Notes under the pieces: generated by a model
What the model saw: only the letters and a program-made list of their open reading frames with translations
What the model was told of the DNA's origin: nothing
The model's database searches: none
NCBI GenBank assembly: GCA_013391845.1
Contig: CP058414.1
Span: forward strand, 124,001-188,000
Source of the DNA: Pseudoalteromonas shioyasakiensis
Lineage (GTDB): Bacteria > Pseudomonadota > Gammaproteobacteria > Enterobacterales > Alteromonadaceae
Direction: 5' to 3'
DNA length: 64,000 bases
Made by a program: the position numbers and the translations under genes
Shown here: one piece after another, positions 9,686 to 17,262 of the stretch
How the letters are laid out: each line of letters begins with the position of its first letter
How positions within the stretch are numbered: the first letter of the stretch is position 1

Positions 9686-10363
9686 TTAACGAGCTAACAT
9701 CAGCTCAAGACGAGAACCTACGCGCTCAGCAATATCTGCAAGCTCGCCTACCCATTCAATGATCTTGTATAAGAACATTACGTCGACAGGATTAAGTTCA
9801 TTTTCGATGGCGCGCAATTGACGGCGAATTTTGATTTGCATGTCATCCGTGTCTTGTTCAATAGCGTCCAATTCAACGAGCATTTTCTCAACTAAAGTAA
9901 CTTCGCGACCTTTGAAGCCAGTTTCTAGCAGCTCATCTAGCTCATTGATTGCTTTTGATGCTTGTTTAGTCGCATCAACACAACGCGTTAAATAAACAAG
10001 AAAATCTTCTTGTATTTCAGTAGGAATAGTCATCTCACGACCAACTACACGACCTGCAATGTCTTTTGCTTTGTTAGCAATTTTGTCTTGTTGGGTAACA
10101 AGCTCAAGCAAATCGGTACGCTCAACGGGCATGAATAAACCACGTGGTAGTTGAAGGCGGATGTTACGTTTCATTTCATCAGCTTCACGCTCTAAATTGC
10201 GAATGTTTAGGCGGATTTCTTCCGCTTCTTGCCACTCTGCTTTAAAAACGTGATTAAAGAAAGGTATCAATGCTTTACTTGCTTGATGTGCTTTCTTAAT
10301 GTGATCTTCCATAGGCTTAATAGGTGATTTAGCAAAAACCCCTAAAAATGCATTTGTAGGCAT
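9686..10363 (-). CDS. PhoU-like DUF47 partner of Pit
   Basis: A 225-residue, almost entirely helical cytoplasmic protein of the DUF47/TIGR00153 family, distantly related to PhoU. Typical segments are PIKPMEDHIKKAHQASK (about 14-30), LEREADEMKRNIRLQLPRGLF (about 53-73) and the C-terminal EWVGELADIAERVGSRLELML. Members are nearly always encoded next to Pit transporters and are thought to modulate them; the 42 bp gap to pit here fits. A direct biochemical role is not established from the sequence. Confidence 0.9.
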   Translation of the reverse strand: MPTNAFLGVFAKSPIKPMEDHIKKAHQASKALIPFFNHVFKAEWQEAEEIRLNIRNLEREADEMKRNIRLQLPRGLFMPVERTDLLELVTQQDKIANKAKDIAGRVVGREMTIPTEIQEDFLVYLTRCVDATKQASKAINELDELLETGFKGREVTLVEKMLVELDAIEQDTDDMQIKIRRQLRAIENELNPVDVMFLYKIIEWVGELADIAERVGSRLELMLAR

Positions 10364-10466
10364 AACTGACCCTTTATAAATTAGTATGCTTTGGCAGCTG
10401 CGAATTTTACAGCATTGTGTTCGATTGTGAACGCTTTTTCTGCCTTACATCACCAATAAAACACAA

Positions 10467-10484
10467 AGCGGCCCAAGGGCCGCT
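10467..10484 (-). terminator. intrinsic terminator after phoU
   Basis: AGCGGCCC / GGGCCGCT perfect 8-bp stem with a 2-base spacer. The minus-strand tail TTGTGTTTTATT is T-rich but interrupted. It is placed 31 bp after the phoU stop and ends the pst-phoU transcript. Confidence 0.7.
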
Positions 10485-10514
10485 CGATTTAATAATGAAA
10501 AGGAGCGGCTTAAT

Positions 10515-11216
10515 TTACAGCGACTTTTCTATATCTTCTTGAGATGTATGACGAATATCTTTACCGTTTACAAAATAGATGATGTATTCAGCTATATTTT
10601 GGCAACGATCGCCAATTCGCTCTAATGAACGAACTGACCACACTAAATCCATAATTTTCGGAATTGAGCGTGGATCTTCCATCATGTATGTCATGATCTG
10701 ACGTGTAATTGCTTCGTATTCACGGTCAACTTTGGCATCTTCTTTGTGTACTTCAAACGCACACTGCACATCCATACGTGCAAATGCATCAAGAACATCG
10801 TGAAGCATTTTCGATACTTGGCGACCCATGTTTTCAATGTTCACCAGTAGGTCTTGCTGATCTTTTGTGAATGAGTCCAGCGCTACTTTAGCAATGCGCT
10901 CAGCTTCATCACCAATACGCTCTAAATCAGCAATTGTTTTAGCAATTGCAATCACAAGGCGTAGGTCACTTGCTGCTGGCTGACGACGAGCAATGATGCG
11001 CGTGCACTCTTCGTCGATGTTCACTTCCATTGCATTCACTTTATAGTCGTTTTCACGTACTTTTTGTGCAAGTTCTGCATCACCATTGCTAACAGCATCT
11101 AGTGCACTGTTTAGTTGTTGCTCAACTAACCCTCCCATGTTCAATACATGGTTTCGCACATTTTCAAGCTCTTCATTAAAACGGCCCGAAATGTGTTTAT
11201 TGATATTATGTTCCAT
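10515..11216 (-). CDS. phoU: phosphate-specific transport regulator PhoU
   Basis: A 233-residue cytoplasmic protein of two three-helix PhoU bundles. It has [20 protein letters not shown] near the N-terminus and the metal-binding-type segments [10 protein letters not shown] (about 96-105) and [17 protein letters not shown] (about 199-215). By family precedent it couples the Pst transporter to the PhoR/PhoB system and dampens phosphate uptake. It lies 47 bp after pstB, last in the pstC-pstA-pstB-phoU unit, with a terminator behind it. A GAGGTAGACA Shine-Dalgarno region supports the start. Confidence 0.96.
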   Translation of the reverse strand: MEHNINKHISGRFNEELENVRNHVLNMGGLVEQQLNSALDAVSNGDAELAQKVRENDYKVNAMEVNIDEECTRIIARRQPAASDLRLVIAIAKTIADLERIGDEAERIAKVALDSFTKDQQDLLVNIENMGRQVSKMLHDVLDAFARMDVQCAFEVHKEDAKVDREYEAITRQIMTYMMEDPRSIPKIMDLVWSVRSLERIGDRCQNIAEYIIYFVNGKDIRHTSQEDIEKSL

Positions 11217-11263
11217 TGTCTACCTCTATAAATTTCGTCTACGAGACCAAGTGACTTTATTGA

Positions 11264-12091
11264 CTAACCGTAACGGCCTGTAATGTAGTCTTCTGTTTTC
11301 TTCTTGCTTGGTGTTGTAAATAACGTATTGGTATCTGAATACTCAATCAACTCACCCATGTACATAAACGCAGTTTGGTCAGATACACGAGCGGCTTGTT
11401 GCATGTTGTGAGTAACGATTACCACGGTAAACTTGTTCTTTAAGTCGTTAATTAGCTCTTCGATAACTAAAGTAGAAATTGGATCTAGTGCCGATGTAGG
11501 CTCATCCAGAAGTAGTACTTCAGGCTCGATAGCAATTGAGCGAGCAATAACAAGACGCTGTTGCTGACCACCAGATAGACCAAATGCGCTATCGTGTAAG
11601 CGGTCTTTCACTTCATCCCATAACGCTGCGCCACGTAAAGATTGTTCAACCACTTCGTCTAGTTTACGCTTTTCTTTAATACCTTGTAAGCGTAGGCCAT
11701 AAACGACATTTTCGTAGATCGATTTTGGAAATGGATTAGGACGTTGGAATACCATCCCGACATTTCTTCGTAGTGCAGCAACATCTACATTCTTATCATA
11801 GATATTGTGACCATGTAGTAAGATCTCACCATCTATACGACAGCTATCAACTAGGTCATTCATACGGTTGATACAACGTAAAAGTGTTGATTTACCACAA
11901 CCTGATGGACCGATAAATGCCGTTACCTGACCCTTCGGGATGTTCATATTTACGCTGCTAAGTGCCTGTTTATCACCGTAGTATAGATCTAAGTTTTTAA
12001 TTTCTAACGCAGTTTGTTCTGCAGTTAGGTTATCTAAATCTAGCTTTGCCGCGCTTTTCGCTTGGTTTACTTGTGGTGCAACTGTAATCAT
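11264..12091 (-). CDS. pstB: phosphate ABC transporter ATPase PstB
   Basis: The ATP-hydrolysing subunit of the high-affinity phosphate importer. All ABC motifs are visible in the 275-residue protein: Walker [10 protein letters not shown] (about 62-70), the Q-loop region [17 protein letters not shown], signature LSGGQQQR (about 173-180), Walker [13 protein letters not shown] (about 193-204) and the switch histidine in VTHN. An N-terminal extension of about 30 residues precedes the domain, common in this group. It follows pstA by 26 bp and precedes phoU. Confidence 0.97.
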   Translation of the reverse strand: MITVAPQVNQAKSAAKLDLDNLTAEQTALEIKNLDLYYGDKQALSSVNMNIPKGQVTAFIGPSGCGKSTLLRCINRMNDLVDSCRIDGEILLHGHNIYDKNVDVAALRRNVGMVFQRPNPFPKSIYENVVYGLRLQGIKEKRKLDEVVEQSLRGAALWDEVKDRLHDSAFGLSGGQQQRLVIARSIAIEPEVLLLDEPTSALDPISTLVIEELINDLKNKFTVVIVTHNMQQAARVSDQTAFMYMGELIEYSDTNTLFTTPSKKKTEDYITGRYG

Positions 12092-12117
12092 CTCTGTCTA
12101 CCTATAAAAATTCTGTA

Positions 12118-13767
12118 TTAATGCTCAAGAGCTCTAAACTTTTCGCGTAAGTGGTTACGAATACCAATCGCGGTGATATTCAGGGCGATAATTACTGATA
12201 CCAGTAAGAATGCCGTGGCATATACCAGCGGGCGTGCCGCTTCTACGTTAGGGCTTTGGAAACCAACATCATAAATGTGGAAACCTAAGTGCATAAATTT
12301 TCTATCTAAATGTATGTATGGGAAGTTACCGTCAAGTGGCAGTGTTGGCGCCATCTTAACAACACCAACAAGCATTAGTGGTGCTACTTCACCGGCTGCA
12401 CGTGCAACCGCTAAGATTAAACCGGTCATAATCGCTGGGCTTGCCATCGGAATGATGATACGCCATAGCGTTTCTGCTTTTGTTGCGCCAAGTGCAAGTG
12501 AACCATGGCGCACTGTACTAGGAATACGTGATAAACCTTCTTCAGTCGAAACAATTACAACGGGTAGCGTTAGAATTGCTAGCGTTAATGCTGACCAAAT
12601 AACACCTGGCGTACCAAATACAGGGCTTGGCGACGACTCAGGGTAGAACAATTGGTCAATACTGCCGCCTAGCATGTATACAAAGAAACCTAGGCCAAAT
12701 ACACCGTATACAATTGAAGGTACACCGGCAAGGTTGATTACCGCGATACGGATCATCTTAGTAATGGCGTTTTTTGCTGCGTATTCATGTAAGTAAATCG
12801 CTGCGACTACACCAAATGGCGTCACAATCACTGCCATTAGTAAGACCATAAACACAGTACCGAAAATCGCAGGGAATACACCCCCTTCAGTGTTGGCTTC
12901 ACGAGGGTCATCCGAAACAAATTTACCAAGTTGTACAAAGTAATGACCAAGCTTAGCAAAGAAGCCCATGTCATTAGGGAACCACACATCAAGAACTTGA
13001 TAAAGTGGCAAAGTAACCACTTCACCACGCATGTCTTTAACCGTTACTTGGTCACGCTTAGCTGCTTTGCGAAGTGCGAATAACTGTTTTTCTAATACAG
13101 TGTACTCAGCGCGTAGCTCAGCACGCGCTTGTGCAAGCTCTGCAACACGCTCATCTGTTAGTTCGTTATCAAGCTGGTATGCTTTTTCTTTTAAACGTAA
13201 ACGCTCAAGCTCATAGTTGATATGGCCAATTTCACCATTTTGTAAATCTAAGGCTTGGCCATTCAGGTCAACTGCGCGGTCAACAAGATCATAAAGCTCT
13301 TCGATTTTGTTATCTGTGATAACTTCACCGTCTTTAATAACCTGTTCAACATAACCGTAAAAGTTACCGTTTTTGCTACGCTCGAATACAGCAAGCTCAG
13401 CTGGCGTAGTACGTGATGTAATATCTGTCTCTAGTACCCAACGGAAATCTAGATCTACATACTCTCGGTTACCTGTTTTAATGAGTAAGCGCTCTAGTTG
13501 CTCTTTGTCGTAATCAGATAAATCAACGCCCGTCGCCTCAATACGTGATTTTGCAACTAGTTCTCGGTCATAAACTTCACCGATCACTGTTTGCTTTGCT
13601 ACTGAACCTTGCAGCTCAAGTTGCACTACTTCTGATGGCCAGAAAAAGCTTAAACCTTTCCAAGCAATCATGGCTAGTAAGCCAAGAACCGAGATTAAAC
13701 TGATGCTTACCGCACCGCCGGTCATCCAAATCCAAGGAGAACCAGACTTAAACCACTGCTTTACCAT
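12118..13767 (-). CDS. pstA: phosphate ABC transporter permease PstA, long form
   Basis: Inner-membrane permease subunit, 549 residues against roughly 300 in E. coli. After an N-terminal transmembrane helix (about 10-32) there is a large charged insertion (about 40-270) with a coiled-coil part rich in Glu/Leu/Arg (about 165-235). The conserved permease core with five or more helices follows, including an EAA-type loop (HGSLALGATKAETLWRIIIP). The ATG at 13767 is chosen because GGAG lies 9 bases upstream; the longer frame starts with a GTG directly after the pstC stop without a ribosome site. The long form is seen in Alteromonadales and relatives. The role of the insertion is unknown to me. Confidence 0.93.
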   Translation of the reverse strand: MVKQWFKSGSPWIWMTGGAVSISLISVLGLLAMIAWKGLSFFWPSEVVQLELQGSVAKQTVIGEVYDRELVAKSRIEATGVDLSDYDKEQLERLLIKTGNREYVDLDFRWVLETDITSRTTPAELAVFERSKNGNFYGYVEQVIKDGEVITDNKIEELYDLVDRAVDLNGQALDLQNGEIGHINYELERLRLKEKAYQLDNELTDERVAELAQARAELRAEYTVLEKQLFALRKAAKRDQVTVKDMRGEVVTLPLYQVLDVWFPNDMGFFAKLGHYFVQLGKFVSDDPREANTEGGVFPAIFGTVFMVLLMAVIVTPFGVVAAIYLHEYAAKNAITKMIRIAVINLAGVPSIVYGVFGLGFFVYMLGGSIDQLFYPESSPSPVFGTPGVIWSALTLAILTLPVVIVSTEEGLSRIPSTVRHGSLALGATKAETLWRIIIPMASPAIMTGLILAVARAAGEVAPLMLVGVVKMAPTLPLDGNFPYIHLDRKFMHLGFHIYDVGFQSPNVEAARPLVYATAFLLVSVIIALNITAIGIRNHLREKFRALEH

Positions 13768-13782
13768 GTCGTGTTTCTCCAC

Positions 13783-16017
13783 CTACATTGAACTGTATTT
13801 TTCGCGCAGTTGCTGACGAACAAACTCAGCCACTGTGTTGAAAACGAATGTGAATATGAATAATACAAATGCTGCTAAGAATAGGATGCGATAATGCGAG
13901 CTGCCTACCTCAGATTCTGGCATCTCTACCGCGATATTCGCAGCAAGTGTTCTCATACCCTGGAAGATACTCCAGTCCATAATAGGTGTATTACCTGTAG
14001 CCATTAGAACAATCATTGTTTCGCCTACAGCGCGGCCTAGACCCATCATCACTGCTGAGAAAATACCTGGGCTTGCTGTTAGTAGTACTACGCGAACCAA
14101 TGTTTGCCATTGCGTTGCACCTAGTGCTAATGAACCGTTTGATAAGTGCTTTGGAACACTGAATACCGCATCTTCAGCAATTGAGAAAATAGTTGGGATT
14201 ACAGCAAAGCCCATTGCAATACCAACAACTAACGAGTTACGTTGGTCGAATGTCATACCTAATTCATTGGTTAAGTACTGACGCACATTACCGTCAAACA
14301 TCCATAACTCAATTGAGTTACTCATCGCAAACGATAGCCAACCAATAAAGATAACAACTGGAATCAGTAATATTGAGTGAGAACCTTCAGGAACACGGTG
14401 ACGGATAGACGCCGGTAATTTGTTCCAGCCAAATGCGGTTAATAAGATACCAATTGGCAGCAACACTAATAATCCGACAATCGCTGGTAAATGTTCTTCA
14501 ATTAATGGTGCTAACCAAAGACCTGCTAAGAAGCCTAGAATTACCGTTGGTAATGCTTCCATGATTTCTACAGTCGGTTTAACTACTTTACGTAGTTCAC
14601 TCGACATAAAGTACGCCGTGTAAATTGCCGCTGAAAGTGCAATGGGTACCGCAAATAACATCGCGTACATTGCAGCTTTAATCGTACCGAATGAAATTGG
14701 CACTAATGAGAACTTAGATTCAAAGTCATCACTTGCCGACGTTGACTGCCAGATATAACCCGGCTCTGGATAACCTTCGTACCATACTTCTTGCCATAGT
14801 GCAGACCAAGTTACTTCTGGATGCTCATTATGAATTTCAATTACTTTCAACGCGTCATCTGCAAGAATCAATGCCGCGTTAGAACGTGGTGCAATTGCAA
14901 AGTTTTGAATTGGACCTTCACTTACTTTACCTTGCCACAGTTTGGCATCGCTAGTTGTGTAATAAATACCTAGCTCACCGTTAGCACCTGTTGTGAAGAA
15001 AGTACGTCGGTAGAATTCTGTAAAAATGTTTAGTTTAGATTGCTTGCTGGTTTCAAATGCACGAATCTTTTGGAACTCACGGCCATCTTCAGTGTTTACT
15101 TCAAACCACTGAGATACTTCACCATTATCGTTGGCAAGCATCAGTGAGTTTGCACCAGCTAATAGTTGAGTTGAAACTAGGTTCGCGTTTTCTTCGTTCG
15201 CAGCAAGCAGTTGGATTTGCTCAACCTCTGAAGGGTAACGCGTATCGTATACGTAAATTTGATTTGCTGAACGCACGAATGTACGTGTTGTATCAGGTGA
15301 GATTAATAGCTCATCAACACGACCTTCAATATCAAGCTCAGTTCGTTCAACAACCCACTCAACTTCGCCAGTGAACATGTTTTCTTCACCCACAAAGCTG
15401 CTAAACAAAACGCGCCTATCAGCCGTTAAAGCAACAACCACTGTTTTATCTTCATAGTGGCTAAATGCAAATTTAGTGATTGCCGCACCTTGGTCATCGA
15501 CCTCAAGCGCCAAATCACCCAGCGGGTAATCTAAACGTGGTGTTAATTGACGTTGGTTGTTAGGGAATGTCACTAAGAATTTTGGTGCAACCACAACAAC
15601 AGAACCATTTTCAAGGCCATATGCGTATTGACCTTGGAACGGTGCAGAGCTTGCAAAGCTGCTTACATCGCTAGGTAATTCTGTATTAAGAGTGGTGATC
15701 TTTTTACCAAACTGCTCTTTTTCAACACTGTAAAAGTCAACATTACCTTTTTCACCAAGTAAAAAGGCAACTTCTGTTTGCTCTTCAATGCCAAGACCAA
15801 CAACTTCTGACGCATTTTGTAGTTTTACACTGTTACGTGTCTCTACTTTTGCTGACTCAAAAATAGGTTGAACAACATAAAGAAGGTAAAAGAATATGAG
15901 TAGTAGTGCTACTAGCACCATTACGCCACCTGCGGAAATACCCCACTTGGCAAACCTGTCTTTAAATAGACGGCTTCTATCCGTATGAAAGGTAGGTTTA
16001 TTCGGATTGGAAGTCAT
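13783..16017 (-). CDS. pstC: phosphate ABC transporter permease PstC, long form
   Basis: Inner-membrane permease subunit, 744 residues, more than twice the E. coli length. One transmembrane helix (about 28-52) is followed by a large extracytoplasmic domain (about 55-420) rich in beta-strand-like repeats. The conserved permease core comes last, with FGTIKAAMYAMLFAVPIALSAAIY and an EAA-type loop (NGSLALGATQWQTLVRVVLL). The start at 16017 has an AAGGGTG site upstream. A start at 16050 is ruled out because it would overlap a -10 box that belongs to a Pho-type promoter. It is the first gene of pstC-pstA-pstB-phoU; no pstS gene is adjacent, so the binding protein must be encoded elsewhere. Confidence 0.94.
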   Translation of the reverse strand: MTSNPNKPTFHTDRSRLFKDRFAKWGISAGGVMVLVALLLIFFYLLYVVQPIFESAKVETRNSVKLQNASEVVGLGIEEQTEVAFLLGEKGNVDFYSVEKEQFGKKITTLNTELPSDVSSFASSAPFQGQYAYGLENGSVVVVAPKFLVTFPNNQRQLTPRLDYPLGDLALEVDDQGAAITKFAFSHYEDKTVVVALTADRRVLFSSFVGEENMFTGEVEWVVERTELDIEGRVDELLISPDTTRTFVRSANQIYVYDTRYPSEVEQIQLLAANEENANLVSTQLLAGANSLMLANDNGEVSQWFEVNTEDGREFQKIRAFETSKQSKLNIFTEFYRRTFFTTGANGELGIYYTTSDAKLWQGKVSEGPIQNFAIAPRSNAALILADDALKVIEIHNEHPEVTWSALWQEVWYEGYPEPGYIWQSTSASDDFESKFSLVPISFGTIKAAMYAMLFAVPIALSAAIYTAYFMSSELRKVVKPTVEIMEALPTVILGFLAGLWLAPLIEEHLPAIVGLLVLLPIGILLTAFGWNKLPASIRHRVPEGSHSILLIPVVIFIGWLSFAMSNSIELWMFDGNVRQYLTNELGMTFDQRNSLVVGIAMGFAVIPTIFSIAEDAVFSVPKHLSNGSLALGATQWQTLVRVVLLTASPGIFSAVMMGLGRAVGETMIVLMATGNTPIMDWSIFQGMRTLAANIAVEMPESEVGSSHYRILFLAAFVLFIFTFVFNTVAEFVRQQLREKYSSM

Positions 16018-16048
16018 CAAAACACCCTTAAAACTTAACGTTGCGCGC

Positions 16049-16082
16049 ATTATATTTCACCAAGATGACAGTAATGTTACAA
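16049..16082 (-). promoter_or_regulatory. Pho box and -10 element of the pst operon
   Basis: Read on the minus strand: TTGTAAC, ATTA, CTGTCAT, ten bases, then TATAAT. The second heptamer matches the PhoB half-site CTGTCAT in all seven positions and the first in four, with the standard 4-base gap. The ten-base distance to the -10 box is normal for PhoB-activated promoters that lack a -35. Predicted transcription start is near 16042. Confidence 0.75.
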
Positions 16083-16365
16083 ACGTCATAATTCAGTGTA
16101 ATAAAGCATGTATTTAAGGAACGTATTTTAACGTTAACAAATGACCAAATTGCGACATTGTTCTGCGTATTTATAACGACCAAATTCACAAGCTAACAAA
16201 TTGTTATAACTAATTTTTTATAACTATATGGAAAAAATTGGACAAACAATAAAACTACATCAATACTCAATAAGACTTATTTTTTCGACAATAAGAATCA
16301 TTTTTAAACCAACGCCTCCTTCCTTTTTTCGCATTTTTCAGAGGCATTTTTATAGAGATATAAGT

Positions 16366-16872
16366 ATGAAGCAGTTAGTAATTACTATTTTAGGACCAGA
16401 TAAACCCGGCCTGGTTGAAGACCTCTCAGCTACGATTTTAAACCACCATGGTAATTGGTTAAGCAGTAACTTGAGCCATCTTGCAGGTCACTTTGCAGGA
16501 ATTATTGAAGCCGCAGTCCCCGAAGAACATCTGCAAGAGCTGCAAGATGCACTACATAGCCTGCCGTATTTAGAAATTAGAATTGAACGCGGTGCCGAAA
16601 TACTACCTGAAGAAAAGTCTGAACAGATTAATTTTGTTATCACAGGAAATGACAGACCAGGCATTGTGCAAGAGTTAGCCAGCGTTATTCGCCATAAAGG
16701 TGCGAATATCACTCATCTAAATTCAAAACAACAAAGTGCACCTAACTGGGGGGTACCTATTTTTAGTGCTGTTGCCACCGTTGCTTTACCAATAGGCATG
16801 AACAAAGACGAAGTAATCACTGCACTTGAGTCTATTACCACAGACCTAATTGTTGATATTGAGGACGCATAA
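16366..16872 (+). CDS. tandem ACT-domain protein, GcvR family
   Basis: A 168-residue protein made of two ACT domains (about 1-80 and 86-165). Each starts with the ligand-loop pattern: ITILGPDKPGLVEDLSATI and FVITGNDRPGIVQELASVI. This is the architecture of the glycine-cleavage repressor GcvR and its relatives, which bind small molecules and act through partner proteins. The longer frame from 16228 adds 46 residues of low-complexity sequence with no ribosome site and is rejected; ATG 16366 begins directly at the ACT fold. It is divergent from pstC and 390 bp before ppk. No gcv genes are in the window, so the regulatory target is unknown. Confidence 0.75.
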   Translation: MKQLVITILGPDKPGLVEDLSATILNHHGNWLSSNLSHLAGHFAGIIEAAVPEEHLQELQDALHSLPYLEIRIERGAEILPEEKSEQINFVITGNDRPGIVQELASVIRHKGANITHLNSKQQSAPNWGVPIFSAVATVALPIGMNKDEVITALESITTDLIVDIEDA

Positions 16873-16951
16873 CAAACAAGTTTATAGGGACATCCGAGCT
16901 TAAACTAAGCTTTAAAATTAATGACATACATGTCACAAAACCGACATATTT

Positions 16952-17201
16952 AATACTCAAACTACCTCTAGATACAGAATTCAGCGTTTCTCTGGGGTTT
17001 AATATCAAGGCGTTACTTTGCAGGAATGGCATTCCCTTTTAAAAAGTAACAACGCAGAGAATCGCCCTAAGGGTTGGTTTAAAAGCGATTTATTCTGCGT
17101 TATTGAATTTAACAAGGGAGCAACCATTCTTTGCATTCAATGCCTTGCCTAAATCGCTTTTAATTCCAACTGAAACGGTATCTAGAGGCAGCTTGAGTAT
17201 T
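16952..17201 (+). repeat. MITE-like element, copy A (upstream of ppk)
   Basis: A 250 bp non-coding element with imperfect terminal inverted repeats: left AATACTCAAACTACCTCTAG; right end is its near-complement (17180-17201). An internal long inverted repeat is also present (TTTAAAAGCGATTTA near 17079 with TAAATCGCTTTTAA near 17151). About 80% of its length can be aligned by eye with the element at 20836-21100 read on the other strand. No open frame or transposase is present. It fills most of the 390 bp gap between the ACT gene and ppk. Confidence 0.85.
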
Positions 17202-17233
17202 TTAATACAACCGTCATCTGCATCCTCTATATT
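17200..17233 (+). promoter_or_regulatory. candidate Pho box and -10 element of ppk
   Basis: TTTTAAT (17200-17206), ACAA, CCGTCAT (17211-17217), ten bases, TATATT (17228-17233). The second heptamer matches CTGTCAT in six of seven positions and the first in four. Box-to-minus-10 distance equals that of the pst promoter. The first two bases are the last bases of MITE copy A. Predicted transcription start is near 17240, 23 bases before the ppk ATG. Confidence 0.5.
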
Positions 17234-17262
17234 CTAACTAGCTATAAACGTTGGAAAACCAG

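Noticed and set aside
10364..10466. Pho box upstream of the pit operon
   Set aside because: A CTGTAAA-like half-site occurs but without a second heptamer at 11-base phasing.
16918..16936. Possible Pho box ATGACATACATGTCAC left of MITE copy A
   Set aside because: Only one half-site fits; the upstream heptamer matches poorly and no -10 box is at the right distance. TGACATACATGTCA is better seen as a plain palindrome.
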